Assembly (NCBI GenBank): GCA_017306025.1
Contig: JAFKJJ010000546.1
Span: 1 to 40,272, forward strand
Length of the DNA stretch: 40,272 nt
Reading direction: 5' to 3'
Source: Planctomycetota bacterium
Lineage (GTDB): Bacteria > Planctomycetota > Planctomycetia > Gemmatales > Gemmataceae
Shown here: piece after piece, positions 1 through 8,723 of the stretch
How positions within the stretch are numbered: position 1 is the first letter of the stretch
How the letters are laid out: every line of letters starts with the position of its first letter
Position numbers and translations under genes: made by a program
The notes under the pieces: generated by a model
Databases searched by the model: none
What the model was told of the DNA's origin: nothing
The model's input: only the letters and a program-made list of their open reading frames with translations

Positions 1-415
1 AGTCGAGGCAGTGCCGCTTGAACAGCTTCGAGCCTTCGGCGAGGTGCGCCTTCGTGAGCTTGAGCGGCCCGGACACGTCGCCGGGGTCCGCGGGCGTGCG
101 AAACGTGGCCCCGAGGAAGATGTCGAGCGCGGAGCGGGGGTCGGCCGGGTCGTCGAGGTTGGCGGGGAACGTGGCGGGATCGACGGTGCGCCCGCCGAGA
201 GAATCGAGCGCGGCGATCTCCTCGTCGCGCTTGCCCGCGGTGTTCATCGCGGGGGCGGGCTTGTCGGGGAGCTTCAGAACGAGCCGGTCGGTGCGGGGCG
301 GGAAGGTGAGGTTCGGCGGGTATTCGGACTTCGAACCGCACCCGCCGCACCCGGGCGCGGCCGCCAGGAGCGCGGCCGTCGCGATCAACCACCACCGCCC
401 ACCGGAGGCGCGCAT
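1..415 (-). CDS. Cytochrome-c-like lipoprotein, 3' end missing (window edge)
   Basis: This open frame starts at an ATG (413-415) and runs off the left edge after about 138 codons. The N-terminus has a hydrophobic segment (residues 10-21) followed by PGCGGCG, a plausible lipobox, so the product is probably an exported lipoprotein. The visible end reads EGSKLFKRHCLD, which looks like the first half of a c-type haem site (CxxCH) just beyond the edge; KLFKRHC is typical of the segment before the haem cysteines in monohaem cytochromes. The gene starts only 15 bases after the stop of oxidase subunit IV, so it is probably the last visible member of the act-cox operon. It could carry electrons or help assemble the oxidase; the haem assignment is inference because the second Cys and the His lie outside. 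Confidence 0.6.
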   Translation of the reverse strand, partial: MRASGGRWWLIATAALLAAAPGCGGCGSKSEYPPNLTFPPRTDRLVLKLPDKPAPAMNTAGKRDEEIAALDSLGGRTVDPATFPANLDDPADPRSALDIFLGATFRTPADPGDVSGPLKLTKAHLAEGSKLFKRHCLD

Positions 416-430
416 CTCACGGGTCTCGGT

Positions 431-781
431 TCAGCCGATGACGTACTGCCGCGTCATGTAGTCGGACAGGAACAGGACGAACAGAATGCCCATCCAGAAC
501 AGCGACGACAGCGCCGTGAGGATCACCACCCGGTCGCCCTGCTTCAGGTGCATGAAGTGGTACGCGACCAGTCCGGCCTGCACCGACCCGATGGCCAGTT
601 GCAGCGGGAGCGTGTACCGCGTCGGCCCGATGGACTTCGACAGGAAGATGTTCACCAGCGCCAGCCCGACGACGGCGAGGAACACGACCACCAGTTGCCC
701 GGGGCTGTCCAGGTCCTTGCGGATGCCGTGCGGGTCGTCCGTCGGCGCGGCGGACGTCGTGGTCGGAGTGGGGTCGGCCAT
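431..781 (-). CDS. Cytochrome c oxidase subunit IV (CoxD/CyoD-like)
   Basis: A 116-residue membrane protein with three predicted spans (about 30-48, 58-75 and 85-107) after a Thr/Pro-rich cytoplasmic tail. The motif AYHFMHLKQGDR is characteristic of the prokaryotic subunit IV family (CyoD/CoxD-like), small subunits that stabilise haem-copper oxidases without binding cofactors. It follows coxB-coxA-coxC in the same direction, which is the usual order. Unlike its neighbours it is separated from coxC by 129 bases containing a large hairpin, and no strong ribosome binding site is seen before its ATG. Its expression may therefore be set separately from coxC. Family assignment is confident from motif, size and context. 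Confidence 0.85.
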   Translation of the reverse strand: MADPTPTTTSAAPTDDPHGIRKDLDSPGQLVVVFLAVVGLALVNIFLSKSIGPTRYTLPLQLAIGSVQAGLVAYHFMHLKQGDRVVILTALSSLFWMGILFVLFLSDYMTRQYVIG

Positions 782-839
782 TGGAAGGATCTCAACCGGT
801 GCTTTGGTTCGTGGAATGATACGAGCAACACGTGTTTCG

Positions 840-909
840 GTGAACCCCGCAAGGGCGGTGGGTCGCGCACCACTTGCGAACGACCCACCGCCCTTGCGGG
901 CGGGTTCAC
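840..909. repeat. Large hairpin between coxC and subunit IV gene
   Basis: Arms 847-865 and 881-899 are perfect 19-base complements around a 15-base loop. An outer 7-bp stem (840-846 with 903-909) extends it past a three-base bulge at 900-902. It begins one base after the coxC stop codon and has no T-run, so it looks more like an mRNA processing or stabilising element, or a palindromic repeat of the genome, than a classical terminator. Confidence 0.7.
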
Positions 910-910
910 C

Positions 911-1723
911 TCAGTGGTGCCCGCCGTACCCGATGCCCGCAAGGTACAGGAGCGGCATCAGGAACAGCCAGATCGCGTCCACCAAGTGCCAGTACAGGCT
1001 GACGATCTCGACGGTGGAGTAGTTCTCCGGCGGGATGGTGCCGCGCCACGCCTCCCACGTCACCCACAGGATGCACCCGATCCCGACGAGGATGTGGATG
1101 CCGTGGATGCCCGTCATGATGTAGTAGAAGCAGAGGAACAGTTGCACCTTGCCGGGGTCGGCCGCCATCAGGGGCGAGCCGTCCTTGTTCCGCAGCGCCA
1201 GGTCGGCGGCCCAATTCTGGTGCCGCGGGTGCTCGCCCTGGGTGTTCTGCTTGAAGTACTCTTCGGCCTGGGAGTAGCTCATCGACCGGACCGCGGCGGT
1301 CGCGTCGTCGTACTCGGCCGCGAACAGCGGGCCGGGCACGTACCGCTCGTGGAAGTCCTGGGCGTACTCGAACCCCTTGACCACCATGAACGCGGTCGCC
1401 AGCGCCGCGGTCAGCAGCAGGTTGCGGTACAGCGCGCTGCGGTCGCCCAGCTTGGCCGAGCGGATCGCCAGCGTCATCGTGAGGCTGCTGGTGATCAGGA
1501 ACACGGTGTTGACGGTCGCGAACTTCCAGTTCAGGTGCGAGCTGGCGAGTTCGAACTCGTGCGGGTACCACAACCGGTACATGGTGTAGGCGCCGAAGAG
1601 CCCGCCGAAGAACAGGATCTCCGTGGCCAGGAACATCCAGATCCCCAGCCGCTCGCAGGCGTGCTGCTGCCCCAGGTCTTCGAAGTGGTGCTTCAGCGCC
1701 GGTGTGTGGGTGCTAGCCGACAA
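911..1723 (-). CDS. coxC: Cytochrome c oxidase subunit III
   Basis: A 270-residue integral membrane subunit of the haem-copper oxidase. It has about five hydrophobic spans, beginning with [17 protein letters not shown], the classic first segment of the subunit III family, and ending with [19 protein letters not shown], the conserved last helix. A hydrophilic stretch of about 60 residues (roughly 130-195) lies between the third and fourth spans. The start is taken as TTG at 1721-1723: an AAGGAG Shine-Dalgarno (1731-1736 on the complement) sits seven bases upstream and the protein then begins MSASTHTP. It overlaps the end of coxA by 11 bases, so translation is probably coupled. Identity is confident; the rare start codon is inferred from the ribosome binding site. 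Confidence 0.92.
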   Translation of the reverse strand: MSASTHTPALKHHFEDLGQQHACERLGIWMFLATEILFFGGLFGAYTMYRLWYPHEFELASSHLNWKFATVNTVFLITSSLTMTLAIRSAKLGDRSALYRNLLLTAALATAFMVVKGFEYAQDFHERYVPGPLFAAEYDDATAAVRSMSYSQAEEYFKQNTQGEHPRHQNWAADLALRNKDGSPLMAADPGKVQLFLCFYYIMTGIHGIHILVGIGCILWVTWEAWRGTIPPENYSTVEIVSLYWHLVDAIWLFLMPLLYLAGIGYGGHH

Positions 1724-3479
1724 CGTGGGTCTCCTTCTGCATGGGGCCTGCGGGGCCGGTCGGGCCGACCTTCCCGTGAGGGCCTTCCGCGCCGCCCGGC
1801 CCCGGAGGTTCGGGCAGCCCGCGGCCCATCTGATCCACCCCGATCGCGTACTCGTACGGCCCGCACACCACCACCGGCGTGCTGTCGAAGTTGTGGACCG
1901 TCGGCGGGCTCGGGCTGGCCCACTCCAGGCCCGTCGCGCTCCACGGGTTGGCCGGCGACTTCTGGCCGAAGAACAGCGACAGCGTCAGGTACACCGCCGG
2001 CATCAGGTAGCCGATGCCCAGGATGCTCGCCCCGGCCGTGGACATCACGTTGAGGAACTGAAACTCGTCCGGGTAGTTCGGGTACCGCCGCGGCATCCCA
2101 TGGTAGCCCATGATGAACTGCGGGATGAACGTGAAGAAGAACCCGACGATGATGATGGACGCCGCGACCCGGCTCCACCAGTCGGAGTACATCCGCCCGG
2201 TCATCTTCGGCCACCAGTAGTGCAGCCCCGCGAAGTAGCCCATCACCATCCCGCCCACCATCACGAAGTGGAAGTGGGCGACCACGAAGTACGTGTCGTG
2301 CAGGTGGATGTCGGTGCCCAGCGTCGCCAGGTACAGGCCCGTGAGGCCGCCGATGATGAACAGCACCACGAACCCCAGCGAGAACAGCATCGGCGCCTGG
2401 AACGTGATCGAGCCCCGGTAGAGCGTCGCCGTCCAGTTAAAGACCTTGATGGCGCTCGGCACCGCCACGAGCATACTCAGGAGGCTGAACAGCAGCGCCG
2501 CGTAGAAGCTGATGCCCGCGACGAACATGTGGTGGGCCCACAGGAGGAACCCGACCACCGCAATGCCCACGCTCGACCACGCCACCGCGTGGTAGCCGAA
2601 CACGTTCTTACGGCTGAAGCACGTCAGCACCTCCGAGATCACGCCCATCCCGGGGAGGATCATGATGTAGACGGCCGGGTGGCTGTAGAACCAGAACATG
2701 TGCTGGAACAGCACCGGGTCGCCGCCCAGCGCCGGGTCGAAGATCCCCACGCCCCAGGCTCGCTCGACCGCGATCAGCACGAGCGTGATGGCCACGACCG
2801 GAGTCGCCAGGAGCTGGATGAGGCTCGTCGCGTACAGCGACCAGACGAACAGCGGCAGCCGGCTCCACGTCATGCCGGGGGCGCGCATCTTGTGGACCGT
2901 CACCATGATGTTCAGCCCCGTCATGATGGAGCTGAACCCGCTGATGAACGCCCCGACGACGCCCGGTATCACGTACGACTGACTGGCCCGCGTGCTGTAC
3001 GGCGGGTACAGGGTCCACCCGGTGTCGATGCCGCCGGCCAGCACCGACCAGATGGCGAACGCGGCCCCGATCATGAACACGTACCAGCTGGCGATGTTCA
3101 GTTTGGGGAACGCGAGGTCCTTCGTCCCGATCATCATCGGGATGAAGAAGTTCCCGAACACCGCCGGCACGGCGGGGATCAGGAAGAAGAACAGCATCAT
3201 CACCCCGTGCGCGGTGAACGCCCGGTTGTACGCGTCCTCGTCGACGATGAACCCGCTACTGGACAGCAGGTTGAGCCGAACGATCCCGGCCGCGGTCCCG
3301 CCCGCGACGAAGAACACCGAGATCGAGATCAGGTACAGGATGCCGATCCGCTTGTGGTCGACGGTGAACAGCCACGACCAGATCGAGTGGCCGTTGTTCA
3401 GGTAGTCGACCTTCGCCGGTTCGGGCTCGGGGGGGACCGGGGCGGCCGTCAGGCCGCCGTGCGTGACAGCGATGCTCAT
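1713..3479 (-). CDS. coxA: Cytochrome c oxidase subunit I, A2-type
   Basis: A 588-residue catalytic subunit of the terminal oxidase, which reduces oxygen to water and pumps protons. All metal ligands are visible: His91 (haem a) in FTAHGVM; His267 cross-linked to Tyr271 in YSHPAVY (CuB); His316-His317 in WAHHMF (CuB); His402 (haem a3) and His404 (haem a) in [11 protein letters not shown]. The YSHP motif in place of the Glu of GHPEVY marks an A2-type oxidase, as in Thermus caa3, in agreement with the cytochrome c domain fused to coxB. About 12-13 membrane spans are present and the length is normal. The ATG start lies four bases after the coxB stop, and the 3' end overlaps coxC. The proline/glycine-rich C-terminal tail is poorly conserved in the family. 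Confidence 0.97.
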   Translation of the reverse strand: MSIAVTHGGLTAAPVPPEPEPAKVDYLNNGHSIWSWLFTVDHKRIGILYLISISVFFVAGGTAAGIVRLNLLSSSGFIVDEDAYNRAFTAHGVMMLFFFLIPAVPAVFGNFFIPMMIGTKDLAFPKLNIASWYVFMIGAAFAIWSVLAGGIDTGWTLYPPYSTRASQSYVIPGVVGAFISGFSSIMTGLNIMVTVHKMRAPGMTWSRLPLFVWSLYATSLIQLLATPVVAITLVLIAVERAWGVGIFDPALGGDPVLFQHMFWFYSHPAVYIMILPGMGVISEVLTCFSRKNVFGYHAVAWSSVGIAVVGFLLWAHHMFVAGISFYAALLFSLLSMLVAVPSAIKVFNWTATLYRGSITFQAPMLFSLGFVVLFIIGGLTGLYLATLGTDIHLHDTYFVVAHFHFVMVGGMVMGYFAGLHYWWPKMTGRMYSDWWSRVAASIIIVGFFFTFIPQFIMGYHGMPRRYPNYPDEFQFLNVMSTAGASILGIGYLMPAVYLTLSLFFGQKSPANPWSATGLEWASPSPPTVHNFDSTPVVVCGPYEYAIGVDQMGRGLPEPPGPGGAEGPHGKVGPTGPAGPMQKETHVVG

Positions 3480-3483
3480 GGCG

Positions 3484-4579
3484 TTACTGGCCCCCCTTCG
3501 GCGTCGGCAGCGGCGACGGCGTGCGCTCGGTCGGCGCCCCGTTGGGCGCCGGGAACTGTTCGGTGCGGTCGGGCGTGGCGCCCTTCTTGAGACTGCGGAT
3601 GTACGCGACGAGCGCGTTCAGCTCCTCGGCGCTGACCTGGCTCTCGTCGTAGGCCGGCATGATCGCCTCCCACCCGTCCACGACCTTCAGCCGCGGCCGC
3701 CGGATGGACTCGATGATGTACTGGTCGTCCACGATCTCGGCCCCGCCGCCCCGCAGGTCGGCGCGGCTGCCGTAGAGCCCCTCCAGCACCGGCGCCTTGC
3801 CCGTCGGCGTGGCCGAGTGGCAGCGGATGCACTGGAGCTTCAGGAACAGTTGACGCCCCTCGTGCGCGAGCGACCCGTCCACCGCGTTCTCGGTGCCCTG
3901 CAGCGGCTTGAAGCCCAACAGCCAGTCGTCGAACTCCCGCTCCTCGACGACCTTGATCTTGCCGACCATGAGCGAGTGCCACGTGCCGCAGTACTGGTCG
4001 CAGAAGATGTGGTACTCGCGGGTGGTACCACGTCTGGGTGTAGCGGCCGGGCAGCACGTCCATCTTCTGGCGGAACGCGGGCACGCCGAAGTCGTGGATC
4101 ACGTCCTCGGACGTCAGGACGATCTTCACCGGCCGGTTGACCGGCAGCACCAGCTTGCCGATCGACCGGCGCTCGGCCTCGGTCATGTTCCGCGGGTTGC
4201 CGCCGATGATGACCCGCTGGCCGTTGGGGTACTGCGCCTTCCACATCCACTGCTTGCCGATGACGAACACCTCCATCGCGTCTTCGGGCGGGTGGACGGC
4301 CTTGTTGTAGACGTACGCGCCCCACGCGTAGTAGGTGAGGAACACGAGCAGCGGGACGACGGTCCAGGTGAGTTCGAGCCGCACCGACCCGAGGATGCGC
4401 GGCGTGCTCCCGGTGGTCGCGCCGCGGCGGTACCGCACGCAGAAGTACAGGAGCGCGGCGTACACGGCCCCGCCCACCGCCGCGCTGGTGATCGTGATGT
4501 ACCAGAACAGGGCCTCGAAGTGGCGGGCGCTGTCGGACCCCATCTCGGGGATGAACGGCAACATGCTCGCGGTGGTCAT
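3484..4579 (-). CDS. coxB: Cytochrome c oxidase subunit II with fused cytochrome c domain, frameshifted as given
   Basis: This gene encodes the CuA subunit that takes electrons from cytochrome c and passes them to subunit I. The first frame (from ATG 4577-4579, overlapping the Sco stop as ATGA) gives two membrane helices (about 22-50 and 68-90), the [11 protein letters not shown] motif, and His162 ([10 protein letters not shown]), the first CuA ligand. Near residue 188 (4015-4021) the frame must change by one base to reach [17 protein letters not shown], the rest of the CuA site, then a cytochrome c domain with CIRCH and the C-terminus, ending with TAA at 3484-3486. The span of 1096 bases is one more than a multiple of three. 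The bases around the break may also be short: most homologues have a few more residues between the TW and EYH motifs. Sequencing error, true mutation or recoding are all possible; error is the simplest. Confidence 0.88.
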
Positions 4580-5727
4580 GCGGTCCCCCCTGAGGGCAGC
4601 GTGTTCGGCCCCTCGACGGGGGCGGGCGGGTCTTCGGTGCGGGCCGCCCGTCCGCGGCGGTACGCGATCACCGTGACGCCCAAAACGGACAGGAAGCTGA
4701 GCGCGAGCAGGACCGAGGCGAGGGTGGTGTCGCCGCTCCGCCAGAGGGAGCCGCCCAGCCCCAGCCCGCTCACCGCCACGCAGATCAGAACGAAGAGCAC
4801 GACGCGCCCGAGGACGCCCCGCAGGATGCCCTCCCGCCGGACGGCGATCAGCGCGCCGGCCGCGACGGCCAGGAGCGTGACCAGCCCGCCGATCTGGACG
4901 GCCCGGAGCACGTTCAGCGAGTACCCCTGGTGCAGCCGGTCGTACCGGTAGCACAGGAGCGTGATCTGGTCCAGGAGCGAGCCGCCCTTGCCGTCGGCGG
5001 CCTCGACGAGCGACAGCCGCAGCGTGGTGGTCGGGCGGGTGACCTTCCCGTCCGGCCCCCGCACCTCCGGCCCGGCGAGCTTCTTCTCGCCGCGGTAGCT
5101 CAGGCCGTGGAAGTACCGGGTCACCTTCCCCTGCGGCGACAGGATCACGATGCCGCTGGGGTGGTCGTACTCCTTCAGCATCTTGTCGAACTCGAACCGG
5201 TAGCCCACGGTGTCGAGCAGCGCCGCGATGCTCTCCTTGGTGCCGGTGAGGAACCGCCACCCGCGGTCCGCGCCGGGCCGGCCGTACTCGGTCAGGTACG
5301 CCTTCTTCTTGGCCCGCGCCAGGTCGCCGTGCTCCTTCGGGTCCATGCTCACGGTCACGACGCTGAACTGGTTGCCCGCGGTGAAGTTCGCCGGCATCTC
5401 GCGCAGGGCGTCGAGCACCTCGTTGAGGATCTCCGTGCAGAGCATCGGGCACCGGTAGTAAACCGGCACCAGGATCGTCGGCCGGCCGCCCATCGCGTCG
5501 CCGAGGGCGATCGGCTGCTCGTTCTCGTCGCGGAACGTCAGGTCGAGCGGCACCTGCGCGCCGATCTGTTCCGTGATGCCGGCCTCGGGCCGCGGCCCCT
5601 GGGACCGGTCGTGCTGCGGCACGAGCCCGTCGTTGCCGGCGCGTGCCGGCAGCGGCAGCGCGACGATCGTCGCCAGCGCGGCGGCCGCAACCGGCACCAA
5701 CAGGGTGTACCGCCTGACGCGGGTCAC
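4576..5727 (-). CDS. Sco/SenC-family copper chaperone with C-terminal membrane anchor
   Basis: A 383-residue protein with a signal peptide (residues 1-30) and a thioredoxin-fold Sco domain (about 50-210). The copper-binding motif CPMLC (Cys93, Cys97) and the partner His189 (YDHPSG) are present. Sco proteins deliver copper to the CuA site of oxidase subunit II and act outside the cytoplasmic membrane; coxB directly follows, overlapping by ATGA. The C-terminal part has three hydrophobic segments (about 275-297, 305-325, 338-357), an extension that anchors the protein and is not part of the classical Sco fold. The start is GTG at 5725-5727, overlapping the upstream stop as GTGA. Function is confident from motif and context; the role of the C-terminal spans is unknown. 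Confidence 0.9.
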   Translation of the reverse strand: MTRVRRYTLLVPVAAAALATIVALPLPARAGNDGLVPQHDRSQGPRPEAGITEQIGAQVPLDLTFRDENEQPIALGDAMGGRPTILVPVYYRCPMLCTEILNEVLDALREMPANFTAGNQFSVVTVSMDPKEHGDLARAKKKAYLTEYGRPGADRGWRFLTGTKESIAALLDTVGYRFEFDKMLKEYDHPSGIVILSPQGKVTRYFHGLSYRGEKKLAGPEVRGPDGKVTRPTTTLRLSLVEAADGKGGSLLDQITLLCYRYDRLHQGYSLNVLRAVQIGGLVTLLAVAAGALIAVRREGILRGVLGRVVLFVLICVAVSGLGLGGSLWRSGDTTLASVLLALSFLSVLGVTVIAYRRGRAARTEDPPAPVEGPNTLPSGGTA

Positions 5728-6461
5728 TTCTTCTCCCCCGGTTTCGGTTCGGACTTCTTGGGCGCCTCGGGCTGTTTGGGCGTCTCCGGCTTCTTCGGCG
5801 CCTCGGGCTTCTTGCCCTCGATCTTGGGCACGGGCGGCCGAACGACCGGCGACTCCCCTCCCCCGCGCCCGGCGTTAGACGCGCTCGGGGCGTGCTGGGA
5901 GTCGATCGGCCGGGACCCGTCGGCCTGGACCGGGAACAGCGCCTTCAACTTGTCGTCGCCCAGGTCCAGCACCTTGTCGATACCGTACTTGCCCCCGCCG
6001 GTCTGGAAGAGCGCCGGGTAGTGCTCCTTCGTGGCCCGCAGGTCCTCGGGGTGCAGCTCGGGCGAGTTCCCCTCGGCCGTTTCGGGCCGCGTGATCGCGC
6101 GGGCGAGGTCGCCGCCGGTCCGCTGTCGGAGCACTTCGAGCCGCGGCTGTTCGCGGGTCTGCTTGGCCTGGTCGTCGTGGCCGATCCCGGCGAGCCGCTC
6201 GTTGAGCGGGCGCTTGTTCCGCTCGGCCGCGGCCGGATGCACCCTCGGGTCGGCCTTCGGGTAGGCGATGAACCGGAAGATCACCGTGACCGTCCCGAAC
6301 GCCAGCACGAAGAAAAAGACCACCAGGAGCGGCACGCTGATGACGCTCTTGGCGTCGTAGACGTCGGCCTCGTAGCCGCGGGCGATGACCTCCGGGGGCG
6401 GCGGCCCCATCGGGGCGTGGTCGTCGGCGGCCGGCTGGCTCGCGGGGTTAGTGGGCTGCAT
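5724..6461 (-). CDS. Single-span protein with Lys/Pro/Glu-rich tail, between actF and sco
   Basis: I do not recognise a named family. The 245-residue product has one strong membrane helix (about 45-66, VPLLVVFFFVLAFGTVTVIF), a charged middle region, and a low-complexity tail built from repeats of the type PEAPKKPE (about 210-245). The ATG is preceded by GGAGG, and the first 14 bases overlap the end of actF; its own end overlaps sco by four bases. The tight packing argues for a real subunit or assembly factor of alternative complex III or the oxidase. The segment FRFIAYPKADPRVHPAA after the helix followed by ERNKRPLNERL may be a docking region. An accessory subunit is inference from position only. 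Confidence 0.75.
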   Translation of the reverse strand: MQPTNPASQPAADDHAPMGPPPPEVIARGYEADVYDAKSVISVPLLVVFFFVLAFGTVTVIFRFIAYPKADPRVHPAAAERNKRPLNERLAGIGHDDQAKQTREQPRLEVLRQRTGGDLARAITRPETAEGNSPELHPEDLRATKEHYPALFQTGGGKYGIDKVLDLGDDKLKALFPVQADGSRPIDSQHAPSASNAGRGGGESPVVRPPVPKIEGKKPEAPKKPETPKQPEAPKKSEPKPGEKK

Positions 6462-7899
6462 GGTGGTGCCCCTCCGGCAGCAGGAACGCCTGGTTGTCCG
6501 GGAACAGCGGGCGCTTCTTCAGTTGGTAGAGGAAGTACAGCCCCCACACGCCGCCGACGCCCAGGATCGCGCCGACGTCCATCAGCCACGCCGGGAACCC
6601 GTGGTCCGGCGCGCTGGGCGCGATCCACCACGTCACGTCGACGGCGCAGATCACCAGCAGGTACACCGCGACCACCCGCAGCCGCACCGGGTGCAGCTTG
6701 ATGTTGCGGAACAGGAGCAGCAGGAACGGCAGCGCGAAGTGCAGCGCGATCAGCGCCGCGGACACGTACCACCAGCCCGACCGCTCCCCGCCGTGGTTGG
6801 ACCGCTTCAGGAAGAACGGGATCTCTTCGGGCAGGTTCCCGATCCACACCAGCATGAACTGGGAGAACGAGGTGTACGACCAGAACATGGTGAACGCCAG
6901 CATCAGGGTGCCCATGTCGAGTTGGAACTTCGGCCGCATGTGCCCCTTGAACGGCGGCCGGCCGGCCAAGAGCAGGAACAGCGCCACCGAGAAGGCGAAA
7001 CAGGTGAGGAACTGGTTCACCGCGTAGATGACCGGGAACATGGTCGAGGACCAGCCCGGCTCCAGCGACATCACCCACTGTGTCGCGGCCGCGGTGGTGG
7101 TGATCGCGAAGATGATGAGCCCCGGCCCGGAGAGGTTCGAGAGCTTCTCCAGGTTGCGGTCCACCACGCGCGGGTCGTTCGAGTCGGACGCCGCCCGGCC
7201 CCACGCGTTGAGGAAGTAGATCATCGCGCCCCAGATCGCGAACAACGCGAGCCCGACCCCGATGTAGGCCGGGGCGGAGAGGAACCCGTAGTTGCCCGCG
7301 GCGATCTCCTCCTTCTCCTCGCGCTTGCGCTGGTCGATCGCGCGGTTGTAGAGCCGCATGCCGACCTCGACGGTCTGCTCGCGCTTGTCCGCCCCGGCCA
7401 TCGTCGCCGGCTCGTTCACGTCCTGCTGCGGCGCGTGCTCCGGCTTCGACCACCAGTACGGCGAGAACTCCGCCTCGTGCGTGTTCGCGTCCTTCATCGC
7501 GACCCCGACGGCCAGCGGCGCCCACAACAGGAGCAGGAGCGGCAGCGTGCGGGTCGCGGCCTCGAACGGGCGCGTCAGCAGCAGCCCCCACGACGTCTTC
7601 GCGAGGTAGCGGATCATCAGGAGGGCCATCGCGCCGAGCGGCAGGCTGGCCCAGTAGGTGTAGCCGGTCAGGTAGCCGAGGAGGAACCGCGCCTTGGCGG
7701 CGTGCTTGGCCTCGTCGGTGTTCGCGGCCGACAGGTTCATGACCCCGGCGACGGCGTAGAGCACCCAGCCGGCGATCGCGGCGATCACCGCGACGCGGGT
7801 GAACGCGCCCCAGTCGGGCTGGTCGGTGTGCGCGGGCGGCAGGGTCCCGCCCGCCGGCGGGGCGGTCGACGGGGGGGTGCTCGCGGGGTCGGTGCTCAC
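6448..7899 (-). CDS. actF: Alternative complex III subunit ActF (NrfD/PsrC-like quinol-binding membrane subunit)
   Basis: A 483-residue polytopic membrane protein with about ten helices after a Thr/Pro-rich N-terminus. Position and features match the second NrfD-like subunit of alternative complex III, a menaquinol:cytochrome c oxidoreductase that replaces the bc1 complex. WVMSLEPGWSSTMFPVIY and the long run FTMFWSYTSFSQFMLVWIGN are the kind of helix-loop signatures seen in these subunits. The start is GTG at 7897-7899, overlapping the actE stop (GTGA), so translation is coupled. The end overlaps the next gene by 14 bases. A hydrophilic loop (about 130-200, including KREEKEEIA) interrupts the helices. 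Assignment is confident from gene order plus hydropathy; the precise quinol site cannot be read from the sequence. Confidence 0.9.
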   Translation of the reverse strand: MSTDPASTPPSTAPPAGGTLPPAHTDQPDWGAFTRVAVIAAIAGWVLYAVAGVMNLSAANTDEAKHAAKARFLLGYLTGYTYWASLPLGAMALLMIRYLAKTSWGLLLTRPFEAATRTLPLLLLLWAPLAVGVAMKDANTHEAEFSPYWWSKPEHAPQQDVNEPATMAGADKREQTVEVGMRLYNRAIDQRKREEKEEIAAGNYGFLSAPAYIGVGLALFAIWGAMIYFLNAWGRAASDSNDPRVVDRNLEKLSNLSGPGLIIFAITTTAAATQWVMSLEPGWSSTMFPVIYAVNQFLTCFAFSVALFLLLAGRPPFKGHMRPKFQLDMGTLMLAFTMFWSYTSFSQFMLVWIGNLPEEIPFFLKRSNHGGERSGWWYVSAALIALHFALPFLLLLFRNIKLHPVRLRVVAVYLLVICAVDVTWWIAPSAPDHGFPAWLMDVGAILGVGGVWGLYFLYQLKKRPLFPDNQAFLLPEGHHHAAH

Positions 7900-8723
7900 T
7901 GCTTGCCTCCCGCCGCGTCGAGCAGCTTCTTGATCTCCGGGGACACGTTACCGCCCTGGCTCATCTGCAGCACGCGAATGTAAGCGACGATCTTCCACCG
8001 GTCGGCGGCCGGGATCTGGGCCGAGTAGCTCGGCATGCCGCCGTAGCCCTTCGTGACGACCTCGAAGATGTACCCGGGCGGCACCCGGTCCATCGGCACG
8101 GTGTGCCCCCACAGCGAGAAGCCGCGGGAGATGCCGAGGCCCTGCGGGTTGCTCACCGTGACCTCCTTCGGGTCGACCTTGTGCGTGTGGAACGAGGTCG
8201 GGTTCAGGTACCCGCGTTCCCAGATCTTCCCCTGCCCGTTCCCGAGCGGGCCGTGACAGACGGCACAGAAGACCGTGTACCGCTCCTGGCCGCGTTTCAG
8301 GGCGGCCTGGTCGATCGGGAACGGGAACTCGTTGACGTACACCTTCGGCGCGGCCGGGTCCAGCGGGTTGTACCGCGGGGCGCCGACGGCCCGGAGGATC
8401 TTCTCGGGCTCGTTGAGCGCGCCGACGTCCACCTTCGTGGGCGGCACCGCGTACTCGTAGGACCGCTCCCACTCCTCGCGGGTCAGCCCGGTGGCGATCG
8501 GGTCGGTTTCGAGCCGCTGGGCGCGGTGGATCGTGCCGCGTTCGATCGGCCGGCTGGCCCGCCCGTCCGGGAAGAACTCGGCGTGTTCGAGCGGCCGGTA
8601 GTACGGCTGGTCGGCCATCCGCTGGCGACACCCGGCCCCGGCCGACAGCGCCAGGGTCGCGGCGTATACGGCCCAGAGGACGCGCCGACGATTGGCGCGG
8701 CTGACGTAACGAAGGGCACTCAT
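7896..8723 (-). CDS. actE: Alternative complex III subunit ActE, monohaem cytochrome c lipoprotein
   Basis: A 275-residue exported cytochrome. The N-terminus has a hydrophobic segment ending in SAGAGCRQ, a lipobox, so the protein is probably lipid-anchored on the outer face of the membrane. One c-type haem site, CAVCHG, lies near residue 160, and a likely axial Met follows in GYGGMPSY. After the haem domain comes WKIVAYIRVLQMSQGG, a typical C-terminal cytochrome c helix. ActE passes electrons from the complex towards the oxidase. The start ATG (8721-8723) overlaps the actD stop as ATGA, and the end overlaps actF. Gene order and haem count match the family. Confidence 0.92.
   Translation of the reverse strand: MSALRYVSRANRRRVLWAVYAATLALSAGAGCRQRMADQPYYRPLEHAEFFPDGRASRPIERGTIHRAQRLETDPIATGLTREEWERSYEYAVPPTKVDVGALNEPEKILRAVGAPRYNPLDPAAPKVYVNEFPFPIDQAALKRGQERYTVFCAVCHGPLGNGQGKIWERGYLNPTSFHTHKVDPKEVTVSNPQGLGISRGFSLWGHTVPMDRVPPGYIFEVVTKGYGGMPSYSAQIPAADRWKIVAYIRVLQMSQGGNVSPEIKKLLDAAGGKQ

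Noticed and set aside
11-2053. A 680-codon open frame on the plus strand over the cytochrome oxidase genes
   Set aside because: It is the complement of coxC, coxA and subunit IV; its translation is rich in Arg, Gly and Gln with no motif, as expected from antisense frames in GC-rich DNA.
4010-4030. Programmed ribosomal frameshift in coxB
   Set aside because: No slippery heptamer, in-frame stop or stimulating Shine-Dalgarno-like site is seen at the break, so recoding is not claimed; an error or mutation is simpler.
5724-5860. PEAPKKPE-type tract as a DNA repeat element
   Set aside because: The periodicity is at protein level with varied codons; it looks like a low-complexity tail and not a mobile repeat.
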